The notes under the pieces were generated by a model that was not told the DNA's origin, did not search any database, and saw nothing but the letters and a program-made list of their open reading frames with translations. Of a DNA stretch of 64,000 nucleotides, positions 1-11,000 are shown piece after piece (within the stretch, counting starts at the first letter, position 1; each line of letters begins with the position of its first letter). The DNA comes from Dugong dugon (lineage: Eukaryota; Chordata; Mammalia; Sirenia; Dugongidae), in NCBI GenBank assembly GCA_030035585.1, contig CM057465.1, forward strand, positions 29,654,001 to 29,718,000. Reading direction: 5' to 3'. The position numbers and the translations under genes are program-made.

Positions 1-256
1 ATACATTAATGGATTCCCTGAACACATTAGGCCTCTGAGGAAATTATTATAGACTCTCTTTAGCCTTATGTTATCCAAATTGTCTATCTCTAAACAAATT
101 TTATCCTTTTCTTTCTTTGCTCAGAAAGTCCTCTCCATGAAGAACACTATCGTCCAATTTTGCAAGTGATAATCTTATTCATTCTTCAAGTGGTAACACA
201 AAGAAACTTTACCTGGTATCCCAGGCTGTTTCTCCTAAGAACTTGTACAGTGTTTT

Positions 257-352
257 CTTTTTCTTTCTTTCTCTCTTCCTTCCTTCTTTCCTTCCTTCCT
301 CCATTCCTTCCTCCCTATCTCCCTCCTTCCCTCCCTTCTTTCTTTCTTTCTT
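257..352. repeat. Polypyrimidine (CTTT/CCTTC)n microsatellite
   Basis: About 95 bases of almost pure C and T on the plus strand, made of imperfect CTTT, CTTCC and CCTCC units. It gives a spurious low-complexity reading frame rich in Ser, Leu, Pro and Phe. The rest of 1-424 looks like unique non-coding DNA. Confidence 0.9.
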
Positions 353-437
353 GTTTTGTACCTCTGTATTCTATTTTGCACTGAGTTGAAATATCAGTGA
401 AGATGACTTTTGATTTCTACTACTCTTCTGGGCCTAA

Positions 438-612
438 ACAAAAAAAAAAAAAAAACTGAACCCATTGCCGTTAAGTCGATTCTGACTTACAGCAACCCTA
501 TAGGACAGAGTAGAACTGCCCCCATAGGGTTTCCAAGGAGCAGCTGGTGGGTTTGAACTGCCAACCTTTTGTTAGCAGCAGAACTCTTAAACCACTACAC
601 CACCAGGGCTCC
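438..612 (-). mobile_element. AfroSINE (tRNA-derived SINE), full-length type
   Basis: Read on the minus strand it has a tRNA-like head with A-box (GGTGTAGTGGTTTAAG) and B-box (GGCAGTTCAAACCC) motifs, the body TGGAAACCCTATGGGG, then the tail that ends GACTTAACGGCAATGGG and a T-rich run. Flanks 425-437 and 613-625 look like an imperfect target-site duplication (10 of 13 positions). A non-autonomous element transcribed by RNA polymerase III. Confidence 0.93.
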
Positions 613-1468
613 CTTTTGGGTCTAGGGGTGACATTTTTATCTTCTTTGTAACTCAAAATGCCTTATATAAAATAAATTTAAGAAATGTGTTTAACAAATC
701 AATGCATCTCCTTTAATTTCTTTATTTTTCAGACAAAACATACACCAAATGAGGTGATTTACCAATTTATGTCACAAAAGGAGAACCCATATTTTTCAAA
801 TGGCCACCCAGTTATAAGAAGTACTCTTTGAGGGTCCCTGTGATGTACATCTGAATTCTTCACATAATATGTTTGTGGCAAATTTAGTGTGAACTGGCAT
901 GGTCAACATCCCAAAAGAGAAAATTCCAGCAGGGAATTGGAGTTTTATGATTCAGCTTCATAATGGTTTATTTATTGAATCAGTCTTCATCAGAAACCAG
1001 CTACAGATTCAGTCATCAAAGTGTCTTTCCCACAGAGTTTCTAATAAGGTCATCAAAATCCATCTGTTGAAGAAGAGTGTTTAATCTCCACAAAATGTGT
1101 TGAGGAGTTGGCTTTATTGGAAATTATACTTCATTCTCTTCTTATTCTGCAGAAAGCAAGATCTCATCAGCAGACTTAAAACAAAAAAGAATATATATTT
1201 CTTGAAGTTTCTGCACAATTGGATCCTCTGCCTTAGCTACTCTTTTCCAAATGGTCTGTATATACTTAGGATGAACTTAGTTTTCTAATTTCAGTATCAA
1301 ATATACTTCCCATAAGGTTGATGGCATAGACTAGTTGTTACCAATGAAGGTGGATGATCAGGATAACCAAGGCATTTTTAAAAATACACATTCCAGAGTT
1401 CTAATCCCAGTTCTCTGTATCAGAATTTTCTGGGGTGTTTTTTAAGAAATATGTACCTTGAAAAAGTA
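613..1468. other. Unique non-coding DNA
   Basis: AT-rich sequence with no recognised repeat, RNA gene or convincing reading frame. The frames of about 60 codons here lack any recognisable domain. Confidence 0.6.
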
Positions 1469-1684
1469 GGAGCCTTGGCATTGCATACATGCAATAATAC
1501 TGCTTACAGTGGATGGCTAACCGGTAGGCAGTTTGAACCCACCCAGCTGCTCAGTGGGAGAAAGACCTGGTGATCTGCTCCTGTAAAGATTATGGCCAAG
1601 AAAACTCTTTGTGGTAGTTTTACTCTGTCATATGGGGTACTATAAGATAGTGTCGATTTAGTGGTACTTAACAACACAACAACC
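1469..1684 (+). mobile_element. AfroSINE, long variant, diverged
   Basis: Begins AGCCTTGGCATTGC, carries a B-box-like GGCAGTTTGAACCCACC, then the extra internal block GGAGAAAGACCTGGTGATCTG that the short SINE lacks, the TGTGGTAGTTTTACTCTGTC body and a degraded GTGTCGATTTAGTGG tail with ACAACACAACAA. Divergence suggests an older insertion than those at 438 and 27571. No clear target-site duplication. Confidence 0.85.
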
Positions 1685-2269
1685 TGTAAAAAGGCACCTC
1701 TTTGTCCCTTCAGTTTTGAACATGCCCTTTGGCAAACATAGGTAAGAATTTACGCTATGTTTCTCCGAAGAACAAAACTGCAGCAGTTGTTATATGTTGA
1801 TAGATTAAGCTTAAACTCTAGAGGAAAAAAAAAAAAAAGAAAATTTACCAGTAAACAGGTAATAAATGGCTTCTGTTAGATTTCTCTAAACTTTGACAAC
1901 TCTGTTAGATCACTGGGATTGTTTAATCAGTGTTTGGAGAACAATCTGCCAGAGCTTCTGCATCAAAAAATTCCCCTTAATTTATTTATAAGGTTTTAGA
2001 AGTATTAGAATAAATTATATTAGGTATCACCAAAAGAAATTAAAGGCATCAACTAATGTTTCTTCATAAATCCATACTTCATTAATAGGAATTTATTTTC
2101 CTAAAAAAAATTTATTTTTCCTAAAATAAATTTCTAAGAATTTATTTCTTAAAATATGAACTATTAAGATGAATAAAAACTGGATATAGTATAAAAATTA
2201 CTTGTGTACTTCAGACTATTTTTCTTATTTCTTTATATAAAAAATATTTATTTATAATTTCTGGATACT
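1685..2269. other. Unique AT-rich non-coding DNA
   Basis: Very AT-rich with short duplicated tracts such as the repeated TTTATTTTTCCTAAA-like words near 2095-2130. No gene or recognised repeat. Confidence 0.55.
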
Positions 2270-2281
2270 AGATATTAAGCT

Positions 2282-3161
2282 TCTGTATCTATTCAATCTG
2301 TATGCTAAACTAATAATCTGAGAAGCTGGACTTTATGAAGGAGAACAGGACATCAGGATTGGAGGAAGACTCATTAACAACCTGCAATATGCAGATGACA
2401 CAACCTTGCTTGCTGAAAGTGGGCTTCAAGCGCTTACTGATGAAGGTGAAAGACCACAGCCTTCAGTGTGGATTGCACCTCAACATCAAGAAAACAAAAA
2501 TCCTCACAATTGGATCAATAAGCAACATCATGATAAATGGAGAAAAGGTTGATGTTGTCAAGGATTTCATTTTACTTGAGTCCACAATCAACACCCACAG
2601 AAGCAGCGGTCAAGAAATCAAAACACACACTGCATCAGGTAAATCTGCTGCAAAAGACCTGTTTAAAGTGTTGAAAAGCAAAGATGTCACCTTGAAGACT
2701 AAGGTGCACCTAACCTAAGCTATGGTGTTTTCAATCACCTTATAAGCATGGGAAAGCTGGACGATGAAGAAGGAGGACCGAAGAAGAACTGATGCCTTTG
2801 AATTGTGGTGTTGGTGAAGAATATTAAATATACCATGGCCTGCCAAAAGAACGAATAAATCTGTCTTGTAAGAAGTACAACCAGATTGCTCCTTGGAAGC
2901 AAAGATGGTGAGACTTCATCTCACATACTATGGACATGTTATCAAGAGGAATCAGTCCCTAGAGAAGGACATCATGCTTGGTAAAGTAGAGGGTGAGCGA
3001 AAAAGAAGATCCTCAATGAGATGGATTGATACAGTGGCTGCAACAATGGGCTCAAGCATGACAACGATTGTGAGGATGGCACAGGACTGGGCAATGTTTC
3101 GTTCTGTTGTACATAGGGTGGCTATGAGTCGGAACCGACTTGAGTGCACCTAACAATAACA
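2282..3161 (+). mobile_element. RTE (BovB-like) LINE, 5'-truncated, with TSD
   Basis: The 3' part of an RTE-clade LINE. It starts inside the reverse transcriptase domain; the catalytic Tyr-Ala-Asp-Asp codons lie at 2388-2399. It runs through the C-terminal region to the terminal AMSRNRL-coding tail and a short CTAACAATAACAA end. The YADD codons and the following coding stretch are in different frames, so there is a frameshift near 2420, and further stops follow at 2716 and beyond. A 12-base duplication, AGATATTAAGCT, flanks it exactly at 2270-2281 and 3162-3173. This shows a single truncated insertion by target-primed reverse transcription. Dead copy. Confidence 0.93.
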
Positions 3162-3173
3162 AGATATTAAGCT

Positions 3174-4848
3174 GGGCACTCAGGATATAAAGAAAAATAA
3201 TGTACTTTTTTAGATCCTAGGGGCCTTCAAAGTAGAAAATTAGTATTCATTGTTTATTTTTTAATTTTTTATTATTTTCTCCATGATCTCGTTTTCCAAT
3301 TATATGTTACCAATTTTTTCAGAGTGTCTTATGGTAACCATATCAAATCCTCCAATTTTTTTTTTTCTTTTTGGAAAGAGAAAAGCTAATAAAATACTTT
3401 AAGGATTATAGATTATACAGTAAAATACTTAGCCTATAAATTTCTATATTTAATTGTTAATTCATTATTTGCGCTGTTCAAGCAGACGGTGTGGTAATTT
3501 GTCTATAAAAAATACATTGATCAATTTTATGAAAAAGACTGGCATACAATTTGATCAAGATTTATGGCACTACAAACTGACTTAGGATAAAAAAATGTTG
3601 AGGAATAAACGTGATAAGCATGAGCAACTCTGACTGGCAAAAACTTATCTCATATGGAATAGTAAGTCTAGTATCAAGGTTGCAGAAAAGCCCTTCATGA
3701 GAGTAAGCTTTTGGGAAATCTTTAAGAAAAGCACACAGTATTTTTCAGTATTGTTTGGAGTTAGAAAAAAGATGGCATTTTTCTAAGTGATGAAAGTTGA
3801 AGATGAATATTAACTAAGAAAACCCCAGCGCTTCATTTGTGTTTCTGTCATGTTCCTCATTCTGAACAAAGTAAAACAAGCTGTTGTGGGGTGGGGGGTG
3901 GGGGATTAAATGAGTTTATTTTACAGTATTTACATTGGTAATGGTCAGGATCCAAATAATCTGGACAGAGTGAGATAGTAGGTGAAAATGAGTAGAGCTT
4001 GAAAGCTCTACTGAAATCAGCTTGAAAAATTATCTGTAAGACCATGGCTGGTGTTTAGTTGATTTGCACACACGTGGCTCTACTGATCATTTATAACAGC
4101 CTTCCGATATCGTTGGTCAAGCATCTGTTTTGATTAATCAGTGTCCCTTACCTACCCACTGTTAAATATTTTGACCATCTCCTCTGTGGGGAAGTAAAAA
4201 TGAGGATTATTATAAAAATAGGGATTGTCTCTGGAATTAACATTCCCCTTTGCTTTAAAGATCACTAAAAGCATAGGAAACATGTTGTAAATATAGTAGC
4301 AGAGCAAATGTAAATGGAGACTTCTGTATTTTCTTGTCGTCAAATTGATTTAACTAAACAGTTTGATAAAGCTGCTAAAAAATGTAATGTGATTTCAATT
4401 TCCGTATAGAATCTGGAACAAAAGAAAGCTCAGTAATACTTCTAGGGATATATTGTCACCCTCACCCTGATTTTGTATTACTTGTTTACAAGTGACTTAT
4501 ACTGGAGGGGCTAAAAGCTATGACATATGCAAATTAGGTGGGGGAAAAGGAGGGCTGCCCCCACTATCCTCCAGGAATAAGAAAAAATAAAACAGAAGTA
4601 TGTAAGAAAAATCTTCCCCTGAGAAGTAGGTCTAAGAAAGGACTATTGCACAATGAGTAAAACACAATGTGTAGTGTGAAAGTTGAGCACGAGAAAGTGA
4701 CATCTTAGTCACAGATACATTTCAAGGGGAAACTAGATGAACACTAATTGGAGGATTTAAGGAGAAAATGGAATGTTTAGTGTTGAGAACTGAACTATAT
4801 AATTGCCGAATTGTCATCTGAGATGATTTCATTCAGGTTGGTTAAATC
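3174..4848. other. Unique non-coding DNA
   Basis: No gene or clear repeat seen. A short G-run tract (G4-T-G6-T-G5) lies at 3883-3904 and could form a G-quadruplex. Confidence 0.6.
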
Positions 4849-5326
4849 AGTGGTTCTCAGCTGAGGGTGATTTTTGTGTCTCCCTCCCAGGGGACGTTTG
4901 TTAATGTCTGGAGATATTTGTGTTTGTCACGACTGGGGTCGTTCTACTGTCATCTAGTAGGTAGAGATCAAGGATGTGGCTAAACATTCTACAATGCATT
5001 GGACCAAACAAACAAACAACAACAACAACAAAAAAAAACACCACACTAACATTTAGGGTTCAGTTGATTCTGATTCATGGTTACCCCACGTGTTTTAGAG
5101 TAGAACTGCATTCCATAAAGCTTTCAACGACTGTGATCTCTTGAACGCAGATCACCAAGCCTTTCTTCCAGCTGCCGCTGGGTGGATGGATTCAAACAGC
5201 TCATCTTTTGGTTAGCAGCCGAGCATTTAACCACTTCACCACTAGGGTTCACTATGCACAGGACAGCTCCCCCATAAAAAAGAATTATCCAGCCCAAAAT
5301 GTCAAGAGTGGCAAAGTTGAGAAATT
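4849..5326 (+). mobile_element. MER5A-type hAT DNA transposon relic, split by a SINE
   Basis: The left half (4849-5005) begins with the hAT terminal repeat CAGTGGTTCTCAGCTG and contains AATGTCTGGAGATATTTG and CATCTAGTAGGTAGAG, as in MER5A. The right half resumes at 5251 with ATGCACAGGACAGC and runs through GAATTATCCAGCCC to GTTGAGAAATTCTGG. The AfroSINE at 5006-5250 separates them. MER5A is an ancient non-autonomous hAT-Charlie element of placental mammals, so the SINE is the younger insertion. Confidence 0.88.
5006..5250 (-). mobile_element. AfroSINE, longest variant, inserted in MER5A
   Basis: On the minus strand it starts with a tRNA-like head (AGTGGTGAAGTGGTTAAATG), then a B-box region and an internal block that includes a GCTTGGTGATCTGCG-like word. 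It ends in an (AAC)n/T-rich tail, seen on the plus strand as AAACAACAACAACAAC. The host MER5A target is duplicated imperfectly at 4990-5005 and 5251-5264 (TACAATGCATTGGAC-like and CTATGCACAGGAC-like). Confidence 0.85.
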
Positions 5327-5388
5327 CTGGAGTAAATTAAGAGAAAAATATTTGCTTACAGTAATGTACAGCCTCTTGGGTATTTATG

Positions 5389-5535
5389 GAGCCTTGATGG
5401 CACAGTGGTTATGAGCTCGGCTGCTAATGAAAAGGTTCTTGGAAACCGTATGGGGCAGCTCTACTCTCTCCTATAGGGTCACTATAAGTTGGAATCGACT
5501 TAATGACAATGGGTTTGTTTGTTTTTGTTGTTGTT
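5389..5535 (+). mobile_element. AfroSINE, B-box-deleted copy with perfect TSD
   Basis: The head GAGCCTTGATGGCACAGTGG carries the A box, but the sequence jumps from AAAAGGTT straight to CTTGGAAACCGTATGGGG. The segment that normally holds the B box (GCAGTTCGAATCC-like) is missing. The tail ends GACAATGGGTTTG and T-rich DNA. The 13-base duplication TTGGGTATTTATG lies at 5376-5388 and 5536-5548, so the deletion arose before or during insertion, or later inside the copy. Confidence 0.93.
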
Positions 5536-5548
5536 TTGGGTATTTATG

Positions 5549-6124
5549 ACATAAGTCTCAGACATACCCGTGTTGGTAAAGAAGATACAACTCATAGTTT
5601 CTGTAACACATGTGTCATGGTTTTCATGTTTTCTAAGAGAAATTAATTTATAATTAAGTTCTAGGGTTCACTTTGTAACATTTTTTTTCTCCTTCATAGC
5701 TTACTTGGCATTTGCTTCTTTTATTTCCTTGCTATCCTCTTGTTATTTTAAGTTCCATTTCTACCCCTAAATTAAGGATTTTCCTATCCTGTTATAGCAA
5801 CAGTGAAAATTTGTTTTCTTAATAATTGCTGGCCAGATTCCAACTGAGTAACTATTTTTCCTTTCAGATTTTACCTTGTAGTTTCTGTTCAGAAATATTG
5901 GCTGATTTTCTAACGTGCTTGAATTATGTAATATTTCGCTATGAAAATATTTTAAGTGGTAGAAAAAAAGGTAAACCAGTGCTCATGTGGTGCATATACT
6001 GTATTTTATTTCCCATCTATGAAGGTTTTGTCATTCTAGGAAAAAAGTAGGGCTATTAATACCAGAGATTCACCATTTCTGTATACTACCCTTTGTTTAG
6101 CTTATTGATAATATTCTGGCATTA
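5549..6124. other. Unique non-coding DNA
   Basis: No recognised gene or repeat. A frame of about 74 codons at 5826-6050 has no recognisable domain. Confidence 0.55.
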
Positions 6125-6395
6125 CTTAATAATAATAATAGCAAACATTAATTTAATTTACCAAACTTATATAGACCATTTTGTGCAACAGACATTGTTC
6201 TAGGCACTTTAAAAATATTAACTTAATCTTTATAAGAACCCATGAGGTACAGATATTATCATTACCTCATTTTACAGATGAAGAAATACAGTCACAGAGA
6301 AAATATATGACTTGTTCAAAGCCATTCAGCTAATAAGTTGCAAAACTGAATTCAAATCCAGGTAATCTGATTCTGCAATCCATGCTACGCTGTTT
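6125..6395 (-). mobile_element. MIR SINE relic
   Basis: The plus strand shows the reverse complement of the MIR core: ATTTTACAGATGAAGAAA, GACTTGTTCAAAGCCATTCA and AATTCAAATCCAGGTAATC. Upstream it has the MIR 3' (LINE2-like) end around GTTCTAGGCACTTT. An ancient mammal-wide SINE. Confidence 0.85.
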
Positions 6396-6418
6396 CTCCA
6401 TATCATTCATACGTAAAT

Positions 6419-6500
6419 GCTCCTTGGAAACTCTCTGGGGCAGTTCTACTCTGTCCTGTAGGGGCACTAGGAGTCTGAATCGACTTGACGGCAATGAATT

Positions 6501-6502
<2 letters not shown>
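6419..6502 (+). mobile_element. AfroSINE, 5'-truncated fragment
   Basis: Contains only the body and tail (CTCCTTGGAAACTCTCTGGG through GAATCGACTTGACGGCAATG), then runs directly into a TA microsatellite that has probably grown from the SINE's low-complexity tail. Confidence 0.88.
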
Positions 6503-6559
<57 letters not shown>

Positions 6560-6630
6560 GTATGTATGTGTATATATGCACACACATGTATGCACACACA
6601 TGTATGTATGTGTGTACACATACATACAAA
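6503..6630. repeat. (TA)n then (TATG/CACATG)n microsatellite
   Basis: About 26 uninterrupted TA units (6503-6554) are followed by about 75 bases of TATG, TGTG and CACATG units. The track gives overlapping artefactual Tyr-Ile repeats on both strands, which are not genes. Likely length-polymorphic. Confidence 0.95.
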
Positions 6631-6689
6631 TTACTGTATATGCTGAGATAGACATACATTTCACTTTTAGTACTTAAACTAACAAATTC

Positions 6690-6795
6690 AGATTGGTTAA
6701 ATAATTTGCCTCAATCACTTAAAAGAATTGTGATTTGAACCCAGGAAATTTGGCTCTACTTCACAATTTAAAACACTGCAGCTCACTACACTAAA
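6690..6795 (-). mobile_element. MIR-like relic
   Basis: Shows the words GGTTAAATAATTTGCCTCA and GATTTGAACCCAGGAAATTT, which match the reverse complement of the MIR core. Strongly decayed and short. Confidence 0.55.
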
Positions 6796-6888
6796 ACTAA
6801 AACTTGTTCAATGACTTTTCCACTCTGAGTAATTTTTTATTACATACTTTAGCTGGAAATTTTTCTTAGCTTCTGCAAATTGTCTTCT

Positions 6889-8094
6889 TTTTTTTAAATT
6901 TTATTTTACTTTTTTCTTTTTAATATTTTATTGTACTTCAGGTGAAGGCTTACAGAATAAGTAGTTTCTCATGAAACAGTAGTACACATGTTTTATGACA
7001 TTGGTTAACAACCCCACAACATATTAACCCTCTAAATTCTCAAGCTTTTTTTTTTTTTTTTTTTTTTGGTGAAAATACACATAGCCAAAGATACACTGTT
7101 TCAAAAATTTCTACATACACAGTTCAGTGACATTGACTACACTCTTCCAATTGTGCTGTTATTCTCACTTAAGATGAAGGCTTACAGAACAAGAGTTTCT
7201 CATTTAACAGTTACTACAAATGTTGCCCTAGGACAATGGTTAACAATCTCACAACACATCAACAATATCCTTACTCAACCTTGGGTTCCCTATCACCAGC
7301 TTCCTTGTCCCCTTCTGCCTTCTGGCCCTTGTCATTGGACTCCTGTACCTCGTTAGTCTCATTTGGTTTTATGGGGCTGTCCACTCCCAGGCTGAACAGT
7401 GAACCTTGGAGGTAACTTCACCACTGAGCTAAAAGGGTGTCTGGGGGCCATACTCTCGAGGTTTCTCCAGTCTCCTTTAGGCCAGTAAATCTGGTCTTTT
7501 TTTTGTGAGTTATAATTATGCTCTACATCCTTCTCCAGCTCTGTCTAGACCCCTCTGTTGTGATCCTGGTCAGAGCAGTCAGTGGTGGTAGCCTGGCACC
7601 ATCTAGCTGTACTAGACTCAGTCCGGTGGAGGCCTTGGTAGCTGTGGACAATTAGTCCTTCGGACTAATCTTTTCCTTGTATCCTGTTCTCTTCATTCTC
7701 CCTTGCTCCCGAAGGGATGAGACCAGTGGAGTATCTTAGATGGCTGCTCACAGGCTTTTAAGACCCCAGACACTACTCACCAAGGTAGAATGTAGAGCAT
7801 TGTCTTTATAAGCTGTGTTATGCCAGTTGAGCTAGATGTTCACCGAGACCATGGTCCCCAGAGCCCTCCGCCCAGCAATTCAGTCCCTCAGGGAGTTTGG
7901 AAGTGTCTATGGGGCTTCCATGACCTTTCCTTGTACAGGTTGTGCTAGTTTTCCCTGTATTGTGTACTGTCTCACCCTTCACCCAAGATACCACTTATCT
8001 ATTGCCTATTTAGTATTTCCCCACTCCCACCCCTCCCATCCCTGGTAACCAACAAAGATTGTTACATTTTGCATGTGAACTTTTTCATGGGTTT
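6889..8094 (-). other. L1-1 3' UTR with stacked 3' ends and internal poly(A)
   Basis: A 1.2 kb non-coding tail. In L1 sense it contains a G-rich tract just after the ORF2 stop (C-rich on the plus strand, about 8016-8047). A perfect 8-bp hairpin (ATTAGTCC, loop, GGACTAAT) lies at 7651-7669. Two related 3'-terminal modules follow (about 7270-7160 and 7036-6900), separated by older L1-type 3' end sequence and a run of about 23 A residues (T-run on the plus strand at 7046-7068). Both modules carry the words TTCTGTAAGCCTTCA and TTGTTAACCA. The terminal poly(A) is short and interrupted near 6889-6940. Confidence 0.85.
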
Positions 8095-11000
8095 TTACAA
8101 TAGAGGTCTCATACAATATTTGTCCTTTTGTGATTGACTTATTTCACTCAGCATAATGTCCTCCAGTTTCATCCATGTTATGAGATGGTGCACAGATTCA
8201 TTGTTGTTCAGTCTCGTTGCATAGTACTCCATTGTGTGTATGTACCATAGTTTGTTTATCCATTCATCTGTTGATGGGCACCTACGTTTCCATCGTTTTG
8301 CTATTGTGAACAATGCTGCCATGAACACAGGTGTGCATATGTCTATTCGAGTGACAACCCTTATTTCTCTAGGATAGATTCCTAGGAGTGGGATTGCTGG
8401 ATCAGATGGTATGTCTATTTCTAGCTTTCTGAGGAAGCGCCATATCATTTTCCAAAATGGTTGTATCATTTTGCATTCCCACCAGCAGTGCATAAGAGTT
8501 CCAATCTCCCTGCAGTCCCTCCAACATTTGTTACTTCCAGTGTTTTTGACTCACGCTGGTAATGCCGGGGTGAGATGGTATCTCATAGTGGTTTTAATTT
8601 GCATTTCTCTAATGGCTAGTGATCGTGAGCATTTCCTCATGTGTCTGTTGGCCATTTGAATGTCTTCTCTGGTGAACTGTCTGTTCATTTCCTTTGCCCA
8701 TTTTTTAATAGGATTATTTGTCTTTTTGTTGTAGAGATGTTGGATTTTTTTGTAGATTATGGAGATTAGATGTTTGTCTGACTTGTACTGTCCAAAAATT
8801 TTTTCCCAGTCTGTAGGTTCTCTTTTTACTCTTTTGGTGAAGTCTTTTGAAGAGCATAGGTGTTTGATTTTTAGAAGATCCCAGTTATCTAGCTTATCTG
8901 TTGGGGTTTGTGCGTTGATGGTTATGGTTTGTATCCTGTTAATGCCATGTATTAAGGCCTGAAGTGTTGGTCCTATTTTTTCTTCAATGAACTTTATAGT
9001 TTTAGGCTTTATATTCAGGTCTTTGATCCATTTGGAAGTAGTTTTTGTATACGGTGTGAGGTATGGGTCCTGTTTCATTTTTTTGCAAATGGATATCCAG
9101 TTTTGCCAGCACCATTTGTTAAAAAGACTGTCTTTTCCCCATTTGAATGACTTTGGGCCCTTGTCGAAGATCAGGTGACCGTAGGCGGATGGATTTACAT
9201 CTGGGTTCTCAATTCTGTTCCATAGGTCAATGTATCTGTCATTGTACCAGTACAAGGATGTTTTGACTACTGTAGCTGTATAGTAGGCTCTGAAGTCAGG
9301 TAGTGTGAGTCCTCCAACTTTATTCTTCTTCTTCAGTAGTGCTTTACTTATTCGGGGCTTCTTCCCTTTCCATATAAAGTGAATGATTAGTTTTTCCATC
9401 TCTTTGAAGAATGTTGTTGGTGTTTGGATCGGGATTGCGTTGTATTTGTAAATTGCTTTGGGTAGAATTGACATTTTCACAATGTTGAGTCTGCCTATCC
9501 ATGAGCATGGTATGTTTTTCCATTTATATAGATCCCTTTGGGTTTCATGCAGTAGTGTTTTGTAGTTTTCTTTGTACAGGTCTTTTACATCCATGGTCAG
9601 ATTTATTCCTAAGTATTTTATCTTTTTAGGGGCTATTGAAAATGGTATTGTTTTCCTGATTTCCTTTTAATCATTCTCCCTACTGGTGTATAGGAATCCA
9701 ACTGAATTTTGAATGTTTATCTTGTATCCTGCTACTCTGCTGAATCTTTCTATTAGTTCCAGTAGATTTCTCGTGGAGTCGTTAGGGTTTTCTATGTATA
9801 GCATTATATCATCTGCAAACAGGGACAGTTTAACTTCTTCATTACAAATTTGGATGCCCTTTCTTTCTTTTTCTTGTCTTATTGCTCTAGCTAGAACTTC
9901 CAGCACAATGTTAAATAGGAGTGGTGATAAAGGGCATCCATGTCTCGTTCCTGTTTTCAAGGGGCATGTTTTCAGCCTCTCTCCATTAAGAATGATGTTG
10001 GCCGTTGGTTTCACATAGGTGCTCTTTATTATGTTGAGAAATTTCCCTTCTATACCTTTTTGATTGAGAGTTTTTATCAGGAATGGGTGTTGGACTTTGT
10101 CAAATGCCTTTTCTGCATCAGTTGAGATGATCATGTGATTGTTTTCTTTCCTTTTATTTATGTGGTGGATTACGTTGATTGATTTTCTAATGTTGAGCAA
10201 TCCTTGCATACCTGGTATGAATGCTACTTGGTGATGGTGTATTATTTTTTTGATATTATGCTGAATTCTATCGGCTAGAATTTTGTTCAGAGTTTTTGCA
10301 TCTATATTCCTGAGAGATATTAGTCTGTAATTTTCTTTTTTTTGTGATGTCTTTGCCTGGTTTTGGTATCAGCGTTATGCTGGCTTCATAGAGTGTATTT
10401 GGAAGTGTTGATTCCTATTCTATGCTCTGAAATAGCTTGAGTAGTACTGGTACAAGCTCTTCTGTGAACATTTTGTAGAACTCTCCAGTGAAGCCATCTG
10501 AAGCAGGGCTTTTTTCGGTTGGGAGTTTTTTTTTATTACCTTTTCAATCTCTTCTATTGTTATGGGTCTGTTCAGATTATCAACATCACTTTGTTGTTGT
10601 TTGGGTAGGCCGTGTGTTTCTAGAAATTTATCCATGTCCTCTAGGTTTTCAGATTTGTTGGAGTATAGTTTTTCATACTATTCTGTTATAATCCTTTTTA
10701 TTTCAGTTGGGTCTGTTGTAATGTCCCCCATTTCATTTCTTATTTGGGTTATTTGTGTCCTCTCCTGTTTTTCTTTTGTCAGTCTGGCCAGTGGTTTGTC
10801 GATTTTGTTGATTCTTTCAAAGAACCAACTTTTGGTTTTGTTGATTCTTTCTATTGTTTTTCTGTTCTCTATTTCATTTATTTCTGCTCTGATCTTTGCT
10901 ATTTCCTTTCTTCTGGTGGTTGTGGGCTTTTTTTGCTGTTCTCTTTCTATTGGTTTGAGTTCTGTAGTTAATGTTTTGATTTTGTCCCTTTCTTCTTTTT

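Noticed and set aside
160..384. Reading frame of 74 codons over the polypyrimidine tract
   Set aside because: Low-complexity artefact of the CTTT/CCTTC repeat; no domain and no support outside it.
6330..6664. Overlapping Tyr/Ile and Cys/His-rich frames on both strands
   Set aside because: Produced by the TA and TATG microsatellite.
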